In this document: piece after piece, positions 33,825-43,330 of the stretch | How the letters are laid out: every line of letters starts with the position of its first letter | How positions within the stretch are numbered: position 1 is the first letter of the stretch | Assembly (NCBI GenBank): GCA_016786845.1 | Contig: JAEUVB010000003.1 | Coordinates: 145,649 to 209,648, forward strand | DNA: 64,000 nucleotides | Origin: Chitinophagaceae bacterium | GTDB lineage: Bacteria; Bacteroidota; Bacteroidia; Chitinophagales; Chitinophagaceae | Direction: 5' to 3' | Made by a program: the position numbers and the translations under genes | The notes under the pieces: generated by a model | The model's input: the letters and a program-made list of their open reading frames with translations, nothing else | Told to the model about the DNA's origin: nothing | Database searches by the model: none

Positions 33825-34385
33825 TTATTGAATGCCGTATTCGTTGAGGAGATGTTTGTATTCGTCACTGTTTCTGCGACGGATATCTTCTGATTTAACC
33901 AATTCCTGAATTTTCATAAATCCATCCAGAATGGCTTCAGGCCGAGGCGGACATCCCGGTACATAGACGTCAACCGGAATGACTTGGTCGATTCCCTGGA
34001 GAACTGAATACGTATCGAAAATACCTCCACTGCTGGCACAAGCGCCTACTGAAAGTACCCAACGAGGTTCTGCCATTTGAAGATAAACCTGACGCAGAAC
34101 CGGAGCCATTTTTTTAGAAATTGTACCCATGACCATGAGCAAATCACATTGTCTGGGTGAGAAACCAAGGCGTTCGGAACCAAATCGGGCCAGATCATAG
34201 TGGGCTGCCATGGTGGCCATAAATTCGATGCCACAACAAGATGTCGCAAAGGGTAGGGGCCAAATGGAATTACTACGTGCTAAACCGACTGCTTCACTGA
34301 GCTTCATGGCAAAAAAGCCTTCGCCCATATGACCTTTGGGGGCCTCAACAATTTTTACTTTAGTATTATGTGTTACGGGTCTCAT
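33825..34385 (-). CDS. nuoB: NADH-quinone oxidoreductase subunit B
   Basis: Carries the terminal [4Fe-4S] cluster N2, which reduces quinone. The 186 residues show the paired cysteines Cys50-Cys51 (ATSCCGIEF), a third Cys in GACASSGGIFD and a fourth in PGCPPRPEA. The frame and spacing (14 bp after nuoA) are normal for the operon. Confidence 0.97.
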   Translation of the reverse strand: MRPVTHNTKVKIVEAPKGHMGEGFFAMKLSEAVGLARSNSIWPLPFATSCCGIEFMATMAAHYDLARFGSERLGFSPRQCDLLMVMGTISKKMAPVLRQVYLQMAEPRWVLSVGACASSGGIFDTYSVLQGIDQVIPVDVYVPGCPPRPEAILDGFMKIQELVKSEDIRRRNSDEYKHLLNEYGIQ

Positions 34386-34399
34386 GAATATTTTTTAAA

Positions 34400-34765
34400 T
34401 TAATCTTCCCATTGAAGGGCGCCTCTTTTGATAATGTAAATAAAGCCAAGGATAAAAAAGGCGACAAACATCACAACGGCCAGAAAACCGTTCCAACCTA
34501 AATCGCGGAAGTTGATTGCATAGGGGTAAAAAAAGATGACTTCTACATCAAACAGCACAAACAATATCGCCACTAAAAAGTACTTCACCGCCAGAGGCTG
34601 ACGGGCATTACCTTCCTGATCGATACCGCACTCGAAATTTTCAAGTTTATCGCTTGTATTTCTTCGAGGCCCCAAAAGATGGGTCAGGCCCATCATTACA
34701 GCGACAAATCCAATGGCAACCAGCAACTGAATGAGAATCGGAAAATAATTGACGGGGGTGTTCAT
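34400..34765 (-). CDS. nuoA: NADH-quinone oxidoreductase subunit A
   Basis: A small membrane-arm subunit. From the chosen ATG (MNTPVNYFP) it has 121 residues with three membrane helices and the conserved FECGID loop after the first helix, then FLVAILFVLFDVEVIFFYPYA. An in-frame ATG at 34780 is also possible. Anything further upstream would lie at or before the TATTTTTG promoter box. First gene of nuoABCDE. Confidence 0.93.
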   Translation of the reverse strand: MNTPVNYFPILIQLLVAIGFVAVMMGLTHLLGPRRNTSDKLENFECGIDQEGNARQPLAVKYFLVAILFVLFDVEVIFFYPYAINFRDLGWNGFLAVVMFVAFFILGFIYIIKRGALQWED

Positions 34766-34799
34766 TGCGTCTAAAAGCATAGAAAATCTGTATAGCTGA

Positions 34800-34807
34800 C
34801 AAAAATA
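34800..34807 (-). promoter_or_regulatory. -7 promoter box TATTTTTG of the nuoA-E operon
   Basis: An exact TAnnTTTG on the minus strand, about 35 bp before the chosen nuoA ATG. It rules out starts upstream of 34793. Confidence 0.55.
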
Positions 34808-34935
34808 ATCCAGAAAGGTCAAACTTCAAATAATAAAAACCTATTCTCCACAATTCATATTTTTTTATTAAAAAATGCTGGTCTGCCAACAATTTGGAGT
34901 ATTTTGCTGTCCATATCTACCAATAAACCCTCTGT

Positions 34936-35649
34936 ATGAAAAAGTTTACGATGATCTTGCTTTTAGGGATTCCGATGATCATGTTTTCAGACTATTGTCG
35001 GGCCCAGGTACTTAATCGATTTTATCTACAAGGTAAAGTCGGTTATAAAAATACATATCAGGAAATTGTGATCAACCCGGTATATGATGCCGGAAGCGAA
35101 TTTTTTGAAGGCGTGGCCTTGGTCATGCAAGGTGGGAAACGGGGCTATATCAATACGGCCGGCAGAGAATTTATCGCTTTGCAATTCGATGATGCATCGC
35201 CCTTTGTGAATGGTTTAGCCTGTGTAAAATATGCCGGCAAATATGGATTTATCAACCTGAATGGAGACTGGATTATCCAACCGATTTACGACAATGCCTT
35301 CAGCTTTTCCGAAGGAATGGCCAGGGTTGAAAAAAAGGGTAGATGGGGGTTTGTTAATCCACGCGGAGAGTTAATCATACCCTGCATTTATGAACAAGCC
35401 AGCGATTATTCGACCGGATTAGCCGCAGTTCGTAAAGACAACAAAGTGGGCTTCATCGGCCTGAAAGGAGAGACCATACTGCCATTTATCAATGATTTTG
35501 CGATGAATTTCAATGCCGACAAAGAGGCTATGGTGACCCGTGAAGGAAAACAATTTATGATTTCTTTAAGCGGAAAAATTCTACGCGAAGTAGAACCTTT
35601 CAATGAACACGAAGAACATGAAAGAGATCGGAAAAAAACGAAGCGCTAA
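34936..35649 (+). CDS. WG-repeat secreted protein
   Basis: The 237-residue precursor has a signal peptide ending near CRAQ. At least four WG (KWG-type) repeats follow, seen as RGYINTAGREFI, YGFINLNGDWIIQP, WGFVNPRGELIIP and VGFIGLKGETILP, spaced about 45 residues apart. WG repeats are structural beta modules of unknown role in envelope or secreted proteins. The C-terminus is highly charged (EHEEHERDRKKTKR). It converges with the STAS gene, 3 bp apart. Confidence 0.85.
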   Translation: MKKFTMILLLGIPMIMFSDYCRAQVLNRFYLQGKVGYKNTYQEIVINPVYDAGSEFFEGVALVMQGGKRGYINTAGREFIALQFDDASPFVNGLACVKYAGKYGFINLNGDWIIQPIYDNAFSFSEGMARVEKKGRWGFVNPRGELIIPCIYEQASDYSTGLAAVRKDNKVGFIGLKGETILPFINDFAMNFNADKEAMVTREGKQFMISLSGKILREVEPFNEHEEHERDRKKTKR

Positions 35650-35652
35650 TCC

Positions 35653-36024
35653 CTATTCACCTCCTAATAATTCTCTCTCCAGCCCTTCCATACTGACGAT
35701 ATCAATGGCCTCAATTAAGGTAGGACAGATATTGAGTTGATCAGCGAATTCATTTTGATGAAAAATTATTTTCAACTCAGGACTCAGACAACAAATCACA
35801 AAGGATAGATTGTCCTGATACATGGTTTCATGCATTTCAACAATATTGGCTACGATTTCCGGGTTCATCGTTTTGACGAATTCGAATTGCAGGATTAAAC
35901 TTCTGCCATTCTCTCTGGCCTTTTCAACCTGAGAAGCCAGAATGTCCGACATCGAGTCGTCAAATAATTCCTTTTGAGGTATAAATATGTCAAATTGTTC
36001 TCTGGTATCAATGTTGTAGATCAT
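35653..36024 (-). CDS. STAS-domain protein
   Basis: The 123 residues resemble Bacteroidota STAS (anti-sigma-factor-antagonist fold) proteins: a central beta strand followed by LILQFEFVKTMNPEIVANIVEMHE, then FVICCLSPELKIIF and the C-terminal LNICPTLIEAIDIVSMEGLERELLGG, a typical ending for the group. The Ser usually phosphorylated in antagonists (DSSG) is replaced by Asn in TMNPE, so classical SpoIIAA-like regulation is doubtful. Divergent from clpC. Confidence 0.7.
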   Translation of the reverse strand: MIYNIDTREQFDIFIPQKELFDDSMSDILASQVEKARENGRSLILQFEFVKTMNPEIVANIVEMHETMYQDNLSFVICCLSPELKIIFHQNEFADQLNICPTLIEAIDIVSMEGLERELLGGE

Positions 36025-36063
36025 GATATGGATATCTTTAACTGCAAAGTAAAAATAATTATT

Positions 36064-36071
36064 TAATTTTG
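36064..36071 (+). promoter_or_regulatory. -7 promoter box TAATTTTG of clpC
   Basis: An exact TAnnTTTG whose last three bases are an in-frame TTG. The next in-frame ATG (36093) lies 21 bp downstream. Confidence 0.65.
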
Positions 36072-36092
36072 TTTAAAACAATCGAACATAGC

Positions 36093-38642
36093 ATGGATTC
36101 ACAATTTTCGGCGAAAGTCAAAGAGATCATTTCATATAGCAGAGAGGAGGCACTTCGTTTAGGTAATGATTTTATCGGAACAGAGCATTTGATGTTGGGT
36201 ATGATCAGGGACGGGCAAGGTTTAGCCATTAGAGTTCTTCAAAATTTAAACGTAGACATGTTTGATTTGCGACGTGACCTTGAATTGGTGATCAAAAATA
36301 AAGGTGCAAATAAAAATATGCAGAATGTTAACAGTCTGCCTCTGACCAAACAAGCTGAGAAAGTGATTCGTATCACCGTGCTAGAAGCCAAAGCATTGAA
36401 AAGTACTTTGGCTGAAAGTGAGCACTTGGTCTTGTCTATTTTAAAAAATAAAGAGAATGTGGCCTGCCAAATACTGAATCAGTTTAATGTAGACTATGAT
36501 TCCTTTAAAAATGAATTGGAGATGGTGACCGGTACAGGAAGCAGCAACTTTACAAATGATTTGAAAGATGATTCCGGCGGATTTGAAGAAGATGAAGACC
36601 GTCAGTATCAGCGTAAGCCGACCACACCGAGCAATACCAAATCTAAAACTCCGGTCCTTGATAATTTCGGCAGAGACATCACTCGTTTGGCTGAAATGGG
36701 ACAATTGGATCCAATCGTAGGTCGTGAAACAGAAATTGAGCGGGTATCCCAAATCCTATCCAGACGTAAGAAAAATAATCCGATCTTAATCGGAGAACCC
36801 GGCGTTGGTAAAACGGCTATCGTGGAAGGTCTTGCATTGAGGATATATCAACGCAAAGTTTCCCGCGTACTTTTCGACAAACGGGTAGTGAGCCTTGATT
36901 TGGCAGCATTAGTCGCCGGAACAAAGTATCGTGGCCAGTTTGAAGAACGCATGAAGGCCATCATGAATGAACTGGAGAAAAACCGTGATGTGATTCTGTT
37001 TATTGATGAAATACACACGATCGTAGGCGCAGGTGGAGCCAGCGGGTCACTCGATGCATCTAATATATTTAAACCGGCTTTGGCTCGCGGCGAATTACAG
37101 TGCATAGGGGCTTCTACCTTAGACGAATATCGTATGCATATCGAAAAAGACGGTGCACTCGATCGTCGCTTTCAGAAAGTATTGATCGAACCACCTAGTG
37201 TAGATGATACGATTACGATTCTGAATAACCTTAAACCCAAATACGAGGAATATCACAACGTGAGCTACAATCAGGACGCCATAGACGCTTGTGTAAAACT
37301 CAGTAATCGTTACATAACGGACCGCCTTTTACCCGATAAGGCGATAGATGTCATGGATGAAGTAGGTGCCCGTGTGCATCTGAAAAATATTGATGTTCCT
37401 AAAAATGTACTGGAACTCGAGCAGAAAATCGAAGAAATAAAATCTGAAAAGAATAAGGTCGTTAAAAGTCAGCAATTTGAAAAGGCCGCAGCCTTAAGGG
37501 ATTCTGAAAAACGACTGCAGGAAGAATTGGAAGTAGCGAAGGCAGCCTGGGAAGAAGAAGTAAAAAGTAAACGTTATCCTATTACCGAAGAAGAAATTGC
37601 CGAGGTTATTCATATGATGACCGGAATTCCGGTGAAGCGAATGGTGGCCGCTGAAAGCGAAAAGTTGCGGAATATGGGCAATGACTTAAAAGGCCAGGTG
37701 ATCGGACAAGATGATGCCATTGCGAAAGTCGTGAAAGCGATACAACGTAATCGGGTGGGATTGAAAGACCCTAAAAAACCGATTGGTTCATTTATCTTCT
37801 TAGGTCCGACTGGTGTGGGTAAAACGGAATTAGCCCGTACATTAGCCCGTAATTTATTTGACAGTGATGATGCCCTGATCCGAATTGATATGAGTGAGTA
37901 CATGGAGAAATTTTCTGTGAGTCGTCTCATTGGGGCACCTCCCGGATATGTGGGTTATGAAGAAGGTGGTCAGCTGACTGAAAAAGTAAGACGTAAACCA
38001 TACAGTGTCATACTTCTGGATGAGATTGAAAAAGCCCATCCGGATATCTACAATATCTTATTACAGGTATTGGATGACGGACAGTTGACCGATGGCATGG
38101 GACGTAAAGTGGATTTCAAGAATTCCATTATTATTATGACATCCAACATTGGCGTGCGTCAACTCAAGGAATTTGGAGACGGCGTGGGCTTTTCAACCAG
38201 CACCAAAACTTCCAATGCCGAAGACAACAGTAAGTCGGTCATTGAAAGAGCTTTGAAAAGAACATTTGCACCCGAGTTTCTGAACCGTATTGATGATGTA
38301 ATTATTTTCAATTCACTGAATCAGGAGCATATTCATCAGATCATTGACCTCGTAATGAGTCATGTCATGCATCGTTTAACCATTTTGGGCTATAAACTCG
38401 AACTCACGGAAAAAGCCAAGAATTTCTTGGGTGAAAAAGGTTACGATCAACAATTTGGCGCAAGACCGCTACATAGAGCCATCCAGAAGTACCTGGAGGA
38501 TCCTTTAGCGGAGGAAATCTTGAATCTTAAAGTCAAAGAAGGAGATACCATAACAGCTGATTTGGATGAAGAAAAGAATTTATTGAAATTCACCCACCAT
38601 GTCAGTGAGAAAAAGGAAAAGAGCGAAGAGTCTAAAGATTAG
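36093..38642 (+). CDS. clpC: ATP-dependent Clp protease ATPase subunit ClpC
   Basis: An AAA+ unfoldase that feeds substrates to ClpP. The 849 residues have an N-terminal double Clp-N repeat ([22 protein letters not shown]). The first AAA module has Walker [10 protein letters not shown], and the middle UVR/coiled-coil region covers [14 protein letters not shown]. The second AAA module has GPTGVGKTE and is followed by the ClpB-type D2 small domain ([23 protein letters not shown]). The presence of a UVR motif identifies ClpC rather than ClpA or ClpB. The ATG at 36093 is used because the upstream TTG belongs to the promoter. Confidence 0.96.
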   Translation: MDSQFSAKVKEIISYSREEALRLGNDFIGTEHLMLGMIRDGQGLAIRVLQNLNVDMFDLRRDLELVIKNKGANKNMQNVNSLPLTKQAEKVIRITVLEAKALKSTLAESEHLVLSILKNKENVACQILNQFNVDYDSFKNELEMVTGTGSSNFTNDLKDDSGGFEEDEDRQYQRKPTTPSNTKSKTPVLDNFGRDITRLAEMGQLDPIVGRETEIERVSQILSRRKKNNPILIGEPGVGKTAIVEGLALRIYQRKVSRVLFDKRVVSLDLAALVAGTKYRGQFEERMKAIMNELEKNRDVILFIDEIHTIVGAGGASGSLDASNIFKPALARGELQCIGASTLDEYRMHIEKDGALDRRFQKVLIEPPSVDDTITILNNLKPKYEEYHNVSYNQDAIDACVKLSNRYITDRLLPDKAIDVMDEVGARVHLKNIDVPKNVLELEQKIEEIKSEKNKVVKSQQFEKAAALRDSEKRLQEELEVAKAAWEEEVKSKRYPITEEEIAEVIHMMTGIPVKRMVAAESEKLRNMGNDLKGQVIGQDDAIAKVVKAIQRNRVGLKDPKKPIGSFIFLGPTGVGKTELARTLARNLFDSDDALIRIDMSEYMEKFSVSRLIGAPPGYVGYEEGGQLTEKVRRKPYSVILLDEIEKAHPDIYNILLQVLDDGQLTDGMGRKVDFKNSIIIMTSNIGVRQLKEFGDGVGFSTSTKTSNAEDNSKSVIERALKRTFAPEFLNRIDDVIIFNSLNQEHIHQIIDLVMSHVMHRLTILGYKLELTEKAKNFLGEKGYDQQFGARPLHRAIQKYLEDPLAEEILNLKVKEGDTITADLDEEKNLLKFTHHVSEKKEKSEESKD

Positions 38643-38667
38643 ACCATAGATTTATATTGGATTCATG

Positions 38668-38699
38668 GGCTCAGGTTTAACAATCTGAGCCTTTTTTCT
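38668..38699 (+). terminator. Terminator after clpC
   Basis: GGCTCAG (38668-38674) and CTGAGCC (38685-38691) form a stem with a 10-nt loop, followed by six T residues. Confidence 0.88.
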
Positions 38700-38724
38700 T
38701 TTCTTTGTAATCTTATCGAAAATT

Positions 38725-39690
38725 ATGCAATCTTTTCAGGATCTATTATCACAGTTCGAATTATTTTTTTCCCGTCATCATTTTCCGGAAAGTCCCAAAA
38801 CACTCTATGAACCCTGTTCCTATTTGTTGAACATGGGAGGGAAGAGAGTCAGGCCTGTATTGTGTTTGATGAGTCATGAATTATTTGAACCACTCAATGA
38901 CAATGTTTGGAATACAGCCATGGCCATTGAATTATTTCACAATTTTACGTTGATGCACGATGATATTCTGGATCAGGCCCCGCTCAGAAGAGGCTTCCCT
39001 ACCGTACATCAGAAATACAATACAGCTACCGGAATACTATCCGGTGATGTTATGAACATTTATTCTTATGAACATTTGAATAAAATCAATACACAGTATA
39101 TCCATGCAGTAATTGCATTGTTTAATCGCACGGCCATACAAATCTGCGAGGGTCAGCAATTGGATATGGATTATGAAGCCAGACCCTATGTGACAATGGA
39201 AGAATATATGAAAATGATCACTTTAAAGACTTCCGTTCTCTTAGGAGCCTCCATGAAATTGGGTGCATTACTGGGTGGTGCCACGGATGGCTGCTCCGGT
39301 GTTCTGTATCAGTTTGGACAGTCATTAGGATTAGCTTTTCAATTACGAGATGATTATCTAGATGCATTTGGAGATCCTCATAAAACAGGAAAACAAACCG
39401 GAGGAGATATTCTGTCAAACAAGAAAACCTTTTTATCCGCCAAAGCATTTGAGATGGCAGGAGAAAAAGATTTGGATAAACTACGTGAACTATTGCAACG
39501 AAAAGATGTTGATAAAATCAATGATTCATTGCATATCTTCCAATCCCTTGGATTAAAAGAAATTCTCGAATCTGAAATTCAAAAATACTCTCAATTGGCA
39601 TTTGATTATTTGGAAAAGGTTCCGGTGATTTCTAAACGTAAAGTGCCATTGTTTGAGCTCGCCCAAATGTTGCTCAAGAGAGAATATTAA
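38725..39690 (+). CDS. Polyprenyl (geranylgeranyl/farnesyl-type) diphosphate synthase
   Basis: Elongates isoprenoid chains. The 321 residues contain GGKRVRPVL, the first Asp-rich motif HDDILD (Asp79, 80, 83) followed by RRG, and the second Asp-rich motif in LRDDYLDAFGD, both binding Mg-diphosphate. Residues before the first motif (ELFHNFTLM) lack bulky pairs immediately upstream, which is compatible with medium-length products, but chain length cannot be fixed. It has its own upstream terminator boundary and is probably monocistronic. Confidence 0.92.
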   Translation: MQSFQDLLSQFELFFSRHHFPESPKTLYEPCSYLLNMGGKRVRPVLCLMSHELFEPLNDNVWNTAMAIELFHNFTLMHDDILDQAPLRRGFPTVHQKYNTATGILSGDVMNIYSYEHLNKINTQYIHAVIALFNRTAIQICEGQQLDMDYEARPYVTMEEYMKMITLKTSVLLGASMKLGALLGGATDGCSGVLYQFGQSLGLAFQLRDDYLDAFGDPHKTGKQTGGDILSNKKTFLSAKAFEMAGEKDLDKLRELLQRKDVDKINDSLHIFQSLGLKEILESEIQKYSQLAFDYLEKVPVISKRKVPLFELAQMLLKREY

Positions 39691-39694
39691 TATC

Positions 39695-40306
39695 TTATTT
39701 TATTTCAAAATCCAAAAGCTGATCATCAAAAAGTGATGCGCTGAGCCGGTCGCCAATACTGACAGGTCCGACCCCTTTTGGCGTTCCTGTAAAGATGATA
39801 TCACCCATATTCAATGAGAAGTAATTGGAAATATAACTGACCAAAAAATCAAAAGAATAGATCAGATCGCGTGTATTTCCTTCCTGAACGAGCGTTTGAT
39901 TCTTTTTCAGAGAAAACCGAATTTCATTAATTCTAATTGTTTCTGTTAAAGGAACCCATTTACCAATAACAGCGGAATGATCGAAGGCTTTGGCAATTTC
40001 CCAAGGAAGGCCTTTGTCTTTTTGTTTTTGTTGTAAATCACGAGCGGTAAAATCGATTCCTGTCGTGATGGCGTCATAATAACCAGAAGCAAATTTTTCC
40101 CTCACCGATTTTCCATTTTTGCAAATTCTCAAAACGATTTCACATTCATAATGCAGATCCTTGGTAAAATTGGGATAATAGAATGGTTTATTATCCGTAA
40201 GCAAGGCGGTATGCGGTTTCATGAAAATCACAGGATCGGTGGGGATTTCATTGCCCAGCTCACGTGCATGTTCGGCATAATTTCGGCCTATGCAAAATAT
40301 CTTCAT
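39695..40306 (-). CDS. Fumarylacetoacetate hydrolase family protein (acylpyruvase/FAHD1-like)
   Basis: The 203-residue protein matches the short FAHD1-type branch, Mg-dependent enzymes that hydrolyse acylpyruvates or decarboxylate oxaloacetate. It starts KIFCIGRNYAEHARELGN. The metal ligands are Glu54, Glu56 (YECEIVL) and Asp85 (GIDFTARD), and the end is GDIIFTGTPKGVGP. The start overlaps the pth stop by 4 bp, so the two are cotranscribed. Confidence 0.9.
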   Translation of the reverse strand: MKIFCIGRNYAEHARELGNEIPTDPVIFMKPHTALLTDNKPFYYPNFTKDLHYECEIVLRICKNGKSVREKFASGYYDAITTGIDFTARDLQQKQKDKGLPWEIAKAFDHSAVIGKWVPLTETIRINEIRFSLKKNQTLVQEGNTRDLIYSFDFLVSYISNYFSLNMGDIIFTGTPKGVGPVSIGDRLSASLFDDQLLDFEIK

Positions 40307-40878
40307 AAGGAGTATTTAATATGATTATATAAATTCATGGTTCGCTCAAGTCCGACGGTTGCAAAGCACTCAATGATCTCAGAGCAAGCCATCACCTTTT
40401 TTTTGACTAAGGGAATCTCTTCCGGTTTCCATTTCCCAAGTACATAATCCACTTGACGGCCCTTAGCAAAATCATTGCCGATTCCAAATCTCAATTTTGG
40501 ATACTGTGTAGTTCCTAGTGATTCCTGAATACTTTTTAACCCGTTATGACCGGCATCGCTGCCTCCTGAACGGATTTTCAGGATGTCTAAAGGAAATGCC
40601 AGATCATCTACAACAGTCAGACTATTTTCGATGGCTATTTTCTCTTTATCTAGCCAATACTTCACTGCACGCCCGCTGAGATTCATGTAAGTTGTTGGTT
40701 TAATTAAAATCAAGATACGTCCCTTAAATTTCATTTCGCACACATCAGCCAATCGATCATTTCGGAATGACACACCATGCTTTGAGGCGAAAGTATCCAG
40801 GACATCAAACCCAATATTATGCCGGGTATCTACATATTCAAAACCGATATTACCCAAGCCGGCAATTAAATATTTCAT
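40303..40878 (-). CDS. pth: Peptidyl-tRNA hydrolase
   Basis: Recycles peptidyl-tRNAs released from stalled ribosomes. The 191 residues have the active-site Asn10, catalytic His20 (DTRHNIGF), Asn66 in YMNLSG, Asp91/92 in VVDDL and Asn112 in GHNGL. The loop reads GGSDAGHNGL, a variant of the common GGSAGGHNGL. First gene of a two-gene unit with the FAH-family gene. Confidence 0.95.
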   Translation of the reverse strand: MKYLIAGLGNIGFEYVDTRHNIGFDVLDTFASKHGVSFRNDRLADVCEMKFKGRILILIKPTTYMNLSGRAVKYWLDKEKIAIENSLTVVDDLAFPLDILKIRSGGSDAGHNGLKSIQESLGTTQYPKLRFGIGNDFAKGRQVDYVLGKWKPEEIPLVKKKVMACSEIIECFATVGLERTMNLYNHIKYSL

Positions 40879-40936
40879 GCAACAAATCTAAGTGCAAATT
40901 AGAAAAACAGGAAGTAAATAATCTTGAAATTATAGT

Positions 40937-41575
40937 CTATTTCAATTTCTCCAATTCAGACTTTGTTACAATCTTATACTCCTGCGGAAGTTCAAATATT
41001 TTCGAATCGATGGCTTTGATATCCACGATGGTCGCTACAAATTTCATGACCACACCACCTTGCGAACTGATTTCATACTCCAGCGGTATTCCATTCAAAC
41101 CGGGAAACATAGCATTGAACGATTCATTTTGAGGGATTAAGTCGGGTGTAAAATAAAAATTGGCTGTTTCTCCCTGTACATAGGTTATCTGATTTGCACG
41201 ACAAGCATATCCGGCAATTTTTTTATTTCTATCCAAGGTCGTGTAGACCGCATTTTCAAATCGTTTATTTTTCTCTTTTAATTCAGTAGCAGTAATTTCT
41301 AAAGCAAATTTTCGATCGTCTGTACCATTAAGGGAAAGAGTGTTACCGCTTTTGTGGTTATATAGGGTAATATTATTAAATCCGTTATTCATGACAAGTT
41401 CACGTTTGATATTGCCACCTTTGATATAAATAACATAAATTCCTTCAGGTTTGTTACCATCATTGACATAGACTTCGTACTTGATCAAACCCTCGGAGAA
41501 GATTTTTTGAGCCAAGGCATTATCACTTAAAGAGAGGAATGCCAAACACAGTAAAAATTGGAGTATATTTTTCAT
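40937..41575 (-). CDS. GLPGLI-type secreted protein
   Basis: The 212-residue precursor has a signal peptide ending at NALAQ. The mature part contains the motif FPGLNGIPLEYEI near residue 162, a variant of the GLPGLI signature that names a Bacteroidota family, with a lipocalin/DUF4412-like beta pattern. Function is unknown. It is on the same strand as, and downstream of, the LytTR regulator, with a 49-bp gap. Confidence 0.7.
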   Translation of the reverse strand: MKNILQFLLCLAFLSLSDNALAQKIFSEGLIKYEVYVNDGNKPEGIYVIYIKGGNIKRELVMNNGFNNITLYNHKSGNTLSLNGTDDRKFALEITATELKEKNKRFENAVYTTLDRNKKIAGYACRANQITYVQGETANFYFTPDLIPQNESFNAMFPGLNGIPLEYEISSQGGVVMKFVATIVDIKAIDSKIFELPQEYKIVTKSELEKLK

Positions 41576-41624
41576 AGCCTATTTGATTTGTAAAGGTCGT
41601 TGTGATTTAATGCTTAAGGGTTAT

Positions 41625-42374
41625 TTACAGGTTAAGCATCCGAATCAATTCATCTTTTTTACGTCGGCTGACTTCAACTTCTACACCATCACTCATGACA
41701 ACAGCATTGACATCACCCTTCAGAAATTTGTGAATATAACTTACATTAACCAGGTGGGAATTATGCACCCGACAAAAATCCTGATTTCCAAAAATACCTT
41801 CCACGTCTTTTAGTGTTCGGCTGATGAGGATCTTTTCTCCATTCCGCATAAAGACTGTGGTATAGTTGTTGGATGAAGTACATCGTACGATATCCTGAGT
41901 GTTTACAAATTTCAGTCCTTCCATGGTTGGCAAAGCCACCCGATGGAATGGATTATTGTTGTTGAGCAATTGGATGTTTTCAAGCAAAAATTTAATTCTC
42001 TCGATGGGATTATCTACACTTTTATGGGCTTTGACACGATTGACCGCATCTTTTAACTCATCAATTTGAATAGGTTTAAGCAAATAATCGATGGCACTAA
42101 ATTGAATGGCTTTGATCCCATATTGAGAATGAGCGGTAGTAAATATGATATCAAACGTTTTTTGCTGCACTTTATCCAATACGTCAAATCCTGTCATGCC
42201 CGGCAGTTCAATATCCATGAATACTAAATCCGGCCTGAGTTGTTCAAGCTTTTCAATGGCTTCGGCAGGTTTAGTACAGATCGCCAGTATCTGTAAATCC
42301 GGTAGGTAGTTTTGTATTAGATTTTCTAAAACCTGTGAGCTAGTTATTTCATCATCTACTATGATAACTCTCAT
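41625..42374 (-). CDS. LytTR-family response regulator
   Basis: The 249 residues comprise a receiver domain with Asp54 (FMDIELPG) and the switch residues TTAHSQYGIKAIQFSAIDYLLKPI, then a LytTR DNA-binding domain from about residue 145 (FVNTQDIVRCTSSNNYTTVF ... CRVHNSHLVNVSYI). In this phylum the partner is usually a His_kinase-domain (LytS-like) protein encoded next to it, but none is adjacent here. Targets unknown. Confidence 0.93.
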   Translation of the reverse strand: MRVIIVDDEITSSQVLENLIQNYLPDLQILAICTKPAEAIEKLEQLRPDLVFMDIELPGMTGFDVLDKVQQKTFDIIFTTAHSQYGIKAIQFSAIDYLLKPIQIDELKDAVNRVKAHKSVDNPIERIKFLLENIQLLNNNNPFHRVALPTMEGLKFVNTQDIVRCTSSNNYTTVFMRNGEKILISRTLKDVEGIFGNQDFCRVHNSHLVNVSYIHKFLKGDVNAVVMSDGVEVEVSRRKKDELIRMLNL

Positions 42375-42553
42375 ACGGTAAACTTAAGACATAAACATTG
42401 AAGATTTTCCATTGTTAACATTATTTTTTTGCTTTCCGTATCTCATTTTTTTTATCTTGCGAACCTATTTTAAAGAGCATTTGCTCAAATTCACTCAGGT
42501 CGAATGCTGACAAATTATCGGATGTCATTCTTACCTGTAATTAAATCAAACGT

Positions 42554-43330
42554 ATGAAAGTTGTTCTATTTGCCGGAGGATTAGGCACCCGAATATCAGA
42601 AGAAAGTCATTTGCGACCTAAGCCAATGATAGAAATTGGTGGAAAGCCTATGCTTTGGCACATTATGAATATTTATGCAGCTTATGGGCATAATGAATTT
42701 ATTGTTTGTTGCGGATATAAGGGTTGGGTCATCAAGGAATATTTTACAAATTACTTTCAATATAATGCAGATGTAACGATCGATTTGTCGGATAATCAAA
42801 TGCAAATCCATCATTCAAATACAGAACCATTTAAAGTCACTATGATTGATACCGGTGTCGAAACCATGACTGCCGGTCGACTCAAACGCGTCTTATCTTA
42901 TACTAACCATGAACCATTTATGTTGACCTATGGTGATGGTGTATGTGATGTGGATATCAATGCATTGATTGCGTTTCATCAGCAACATGGTAAAATTTGT
43001 ACGATGACCACCATTCAACCCAGTAGTCGATTTGGAGTGGTGAATATGGAAGAAGATGGCACAGTGATTCAATTTGAAGAAAAACCGGAAGATTCCGGAA
43101 CCTGGATCAACGGCGGTTTTTTTGTGTTGCAACCTGAGATTGAAAAATATTTACAATCGAATGATTTAGATGAAACCATGTGGGAAAGACAACCCATGTA
43201 TGATTTAGCCGCTGATCGACAAATTTTGGGCTACCGTCATCGTGGTTTCTGGAAATGTATGGATACCATGAGGGATAAAGAAGAACTTGAAAAACTTTGG
43301 CTCACCAACCCGATTTGGAAGAAATGGTAA
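42554..43330 (+). CDS. rfbF: Glucose-1-phosphate cytidylyltransferase
   Basis: Makes CDP-glucose from CTP and glucose 1-phosphate, the first step to CDP-6-deoxyhexoses. The 258 residues have the nucleotidyltransferase start VVLFAGGLGTRISEES, RPKPMIEIGGKPMLWHIM, YGDGVCDVDI and a C-terminal YRHRGFWKCMDTMRDKEELEKLW, which is specific to RfbF. First of four genes; its stop overlaps the next start. Confidence 0.95.
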   Translation: MKVVLFAGGLGTRISEESHLRPKPMIEIGGKPMLWHIMNIYAAYGHNEFIVCCGYKGWVIKEYFTNYFQYNADVTIDLSDNQMQIHHSNTEPFKVTMIDTGVETMTAGRLKRVLSYTNHEPFMLTYGDGVCDVDINALIAFHQQHGKICTMTTIQPSSRFGVVNMEEDGTVIQFEEKPEDSGTWINGGFFVLQPEIEKYLQSNDLDETMWERQPMYDLAADRQILGYRHRGFWKCMDTMRDKEELEKLWLTNPIWKKW

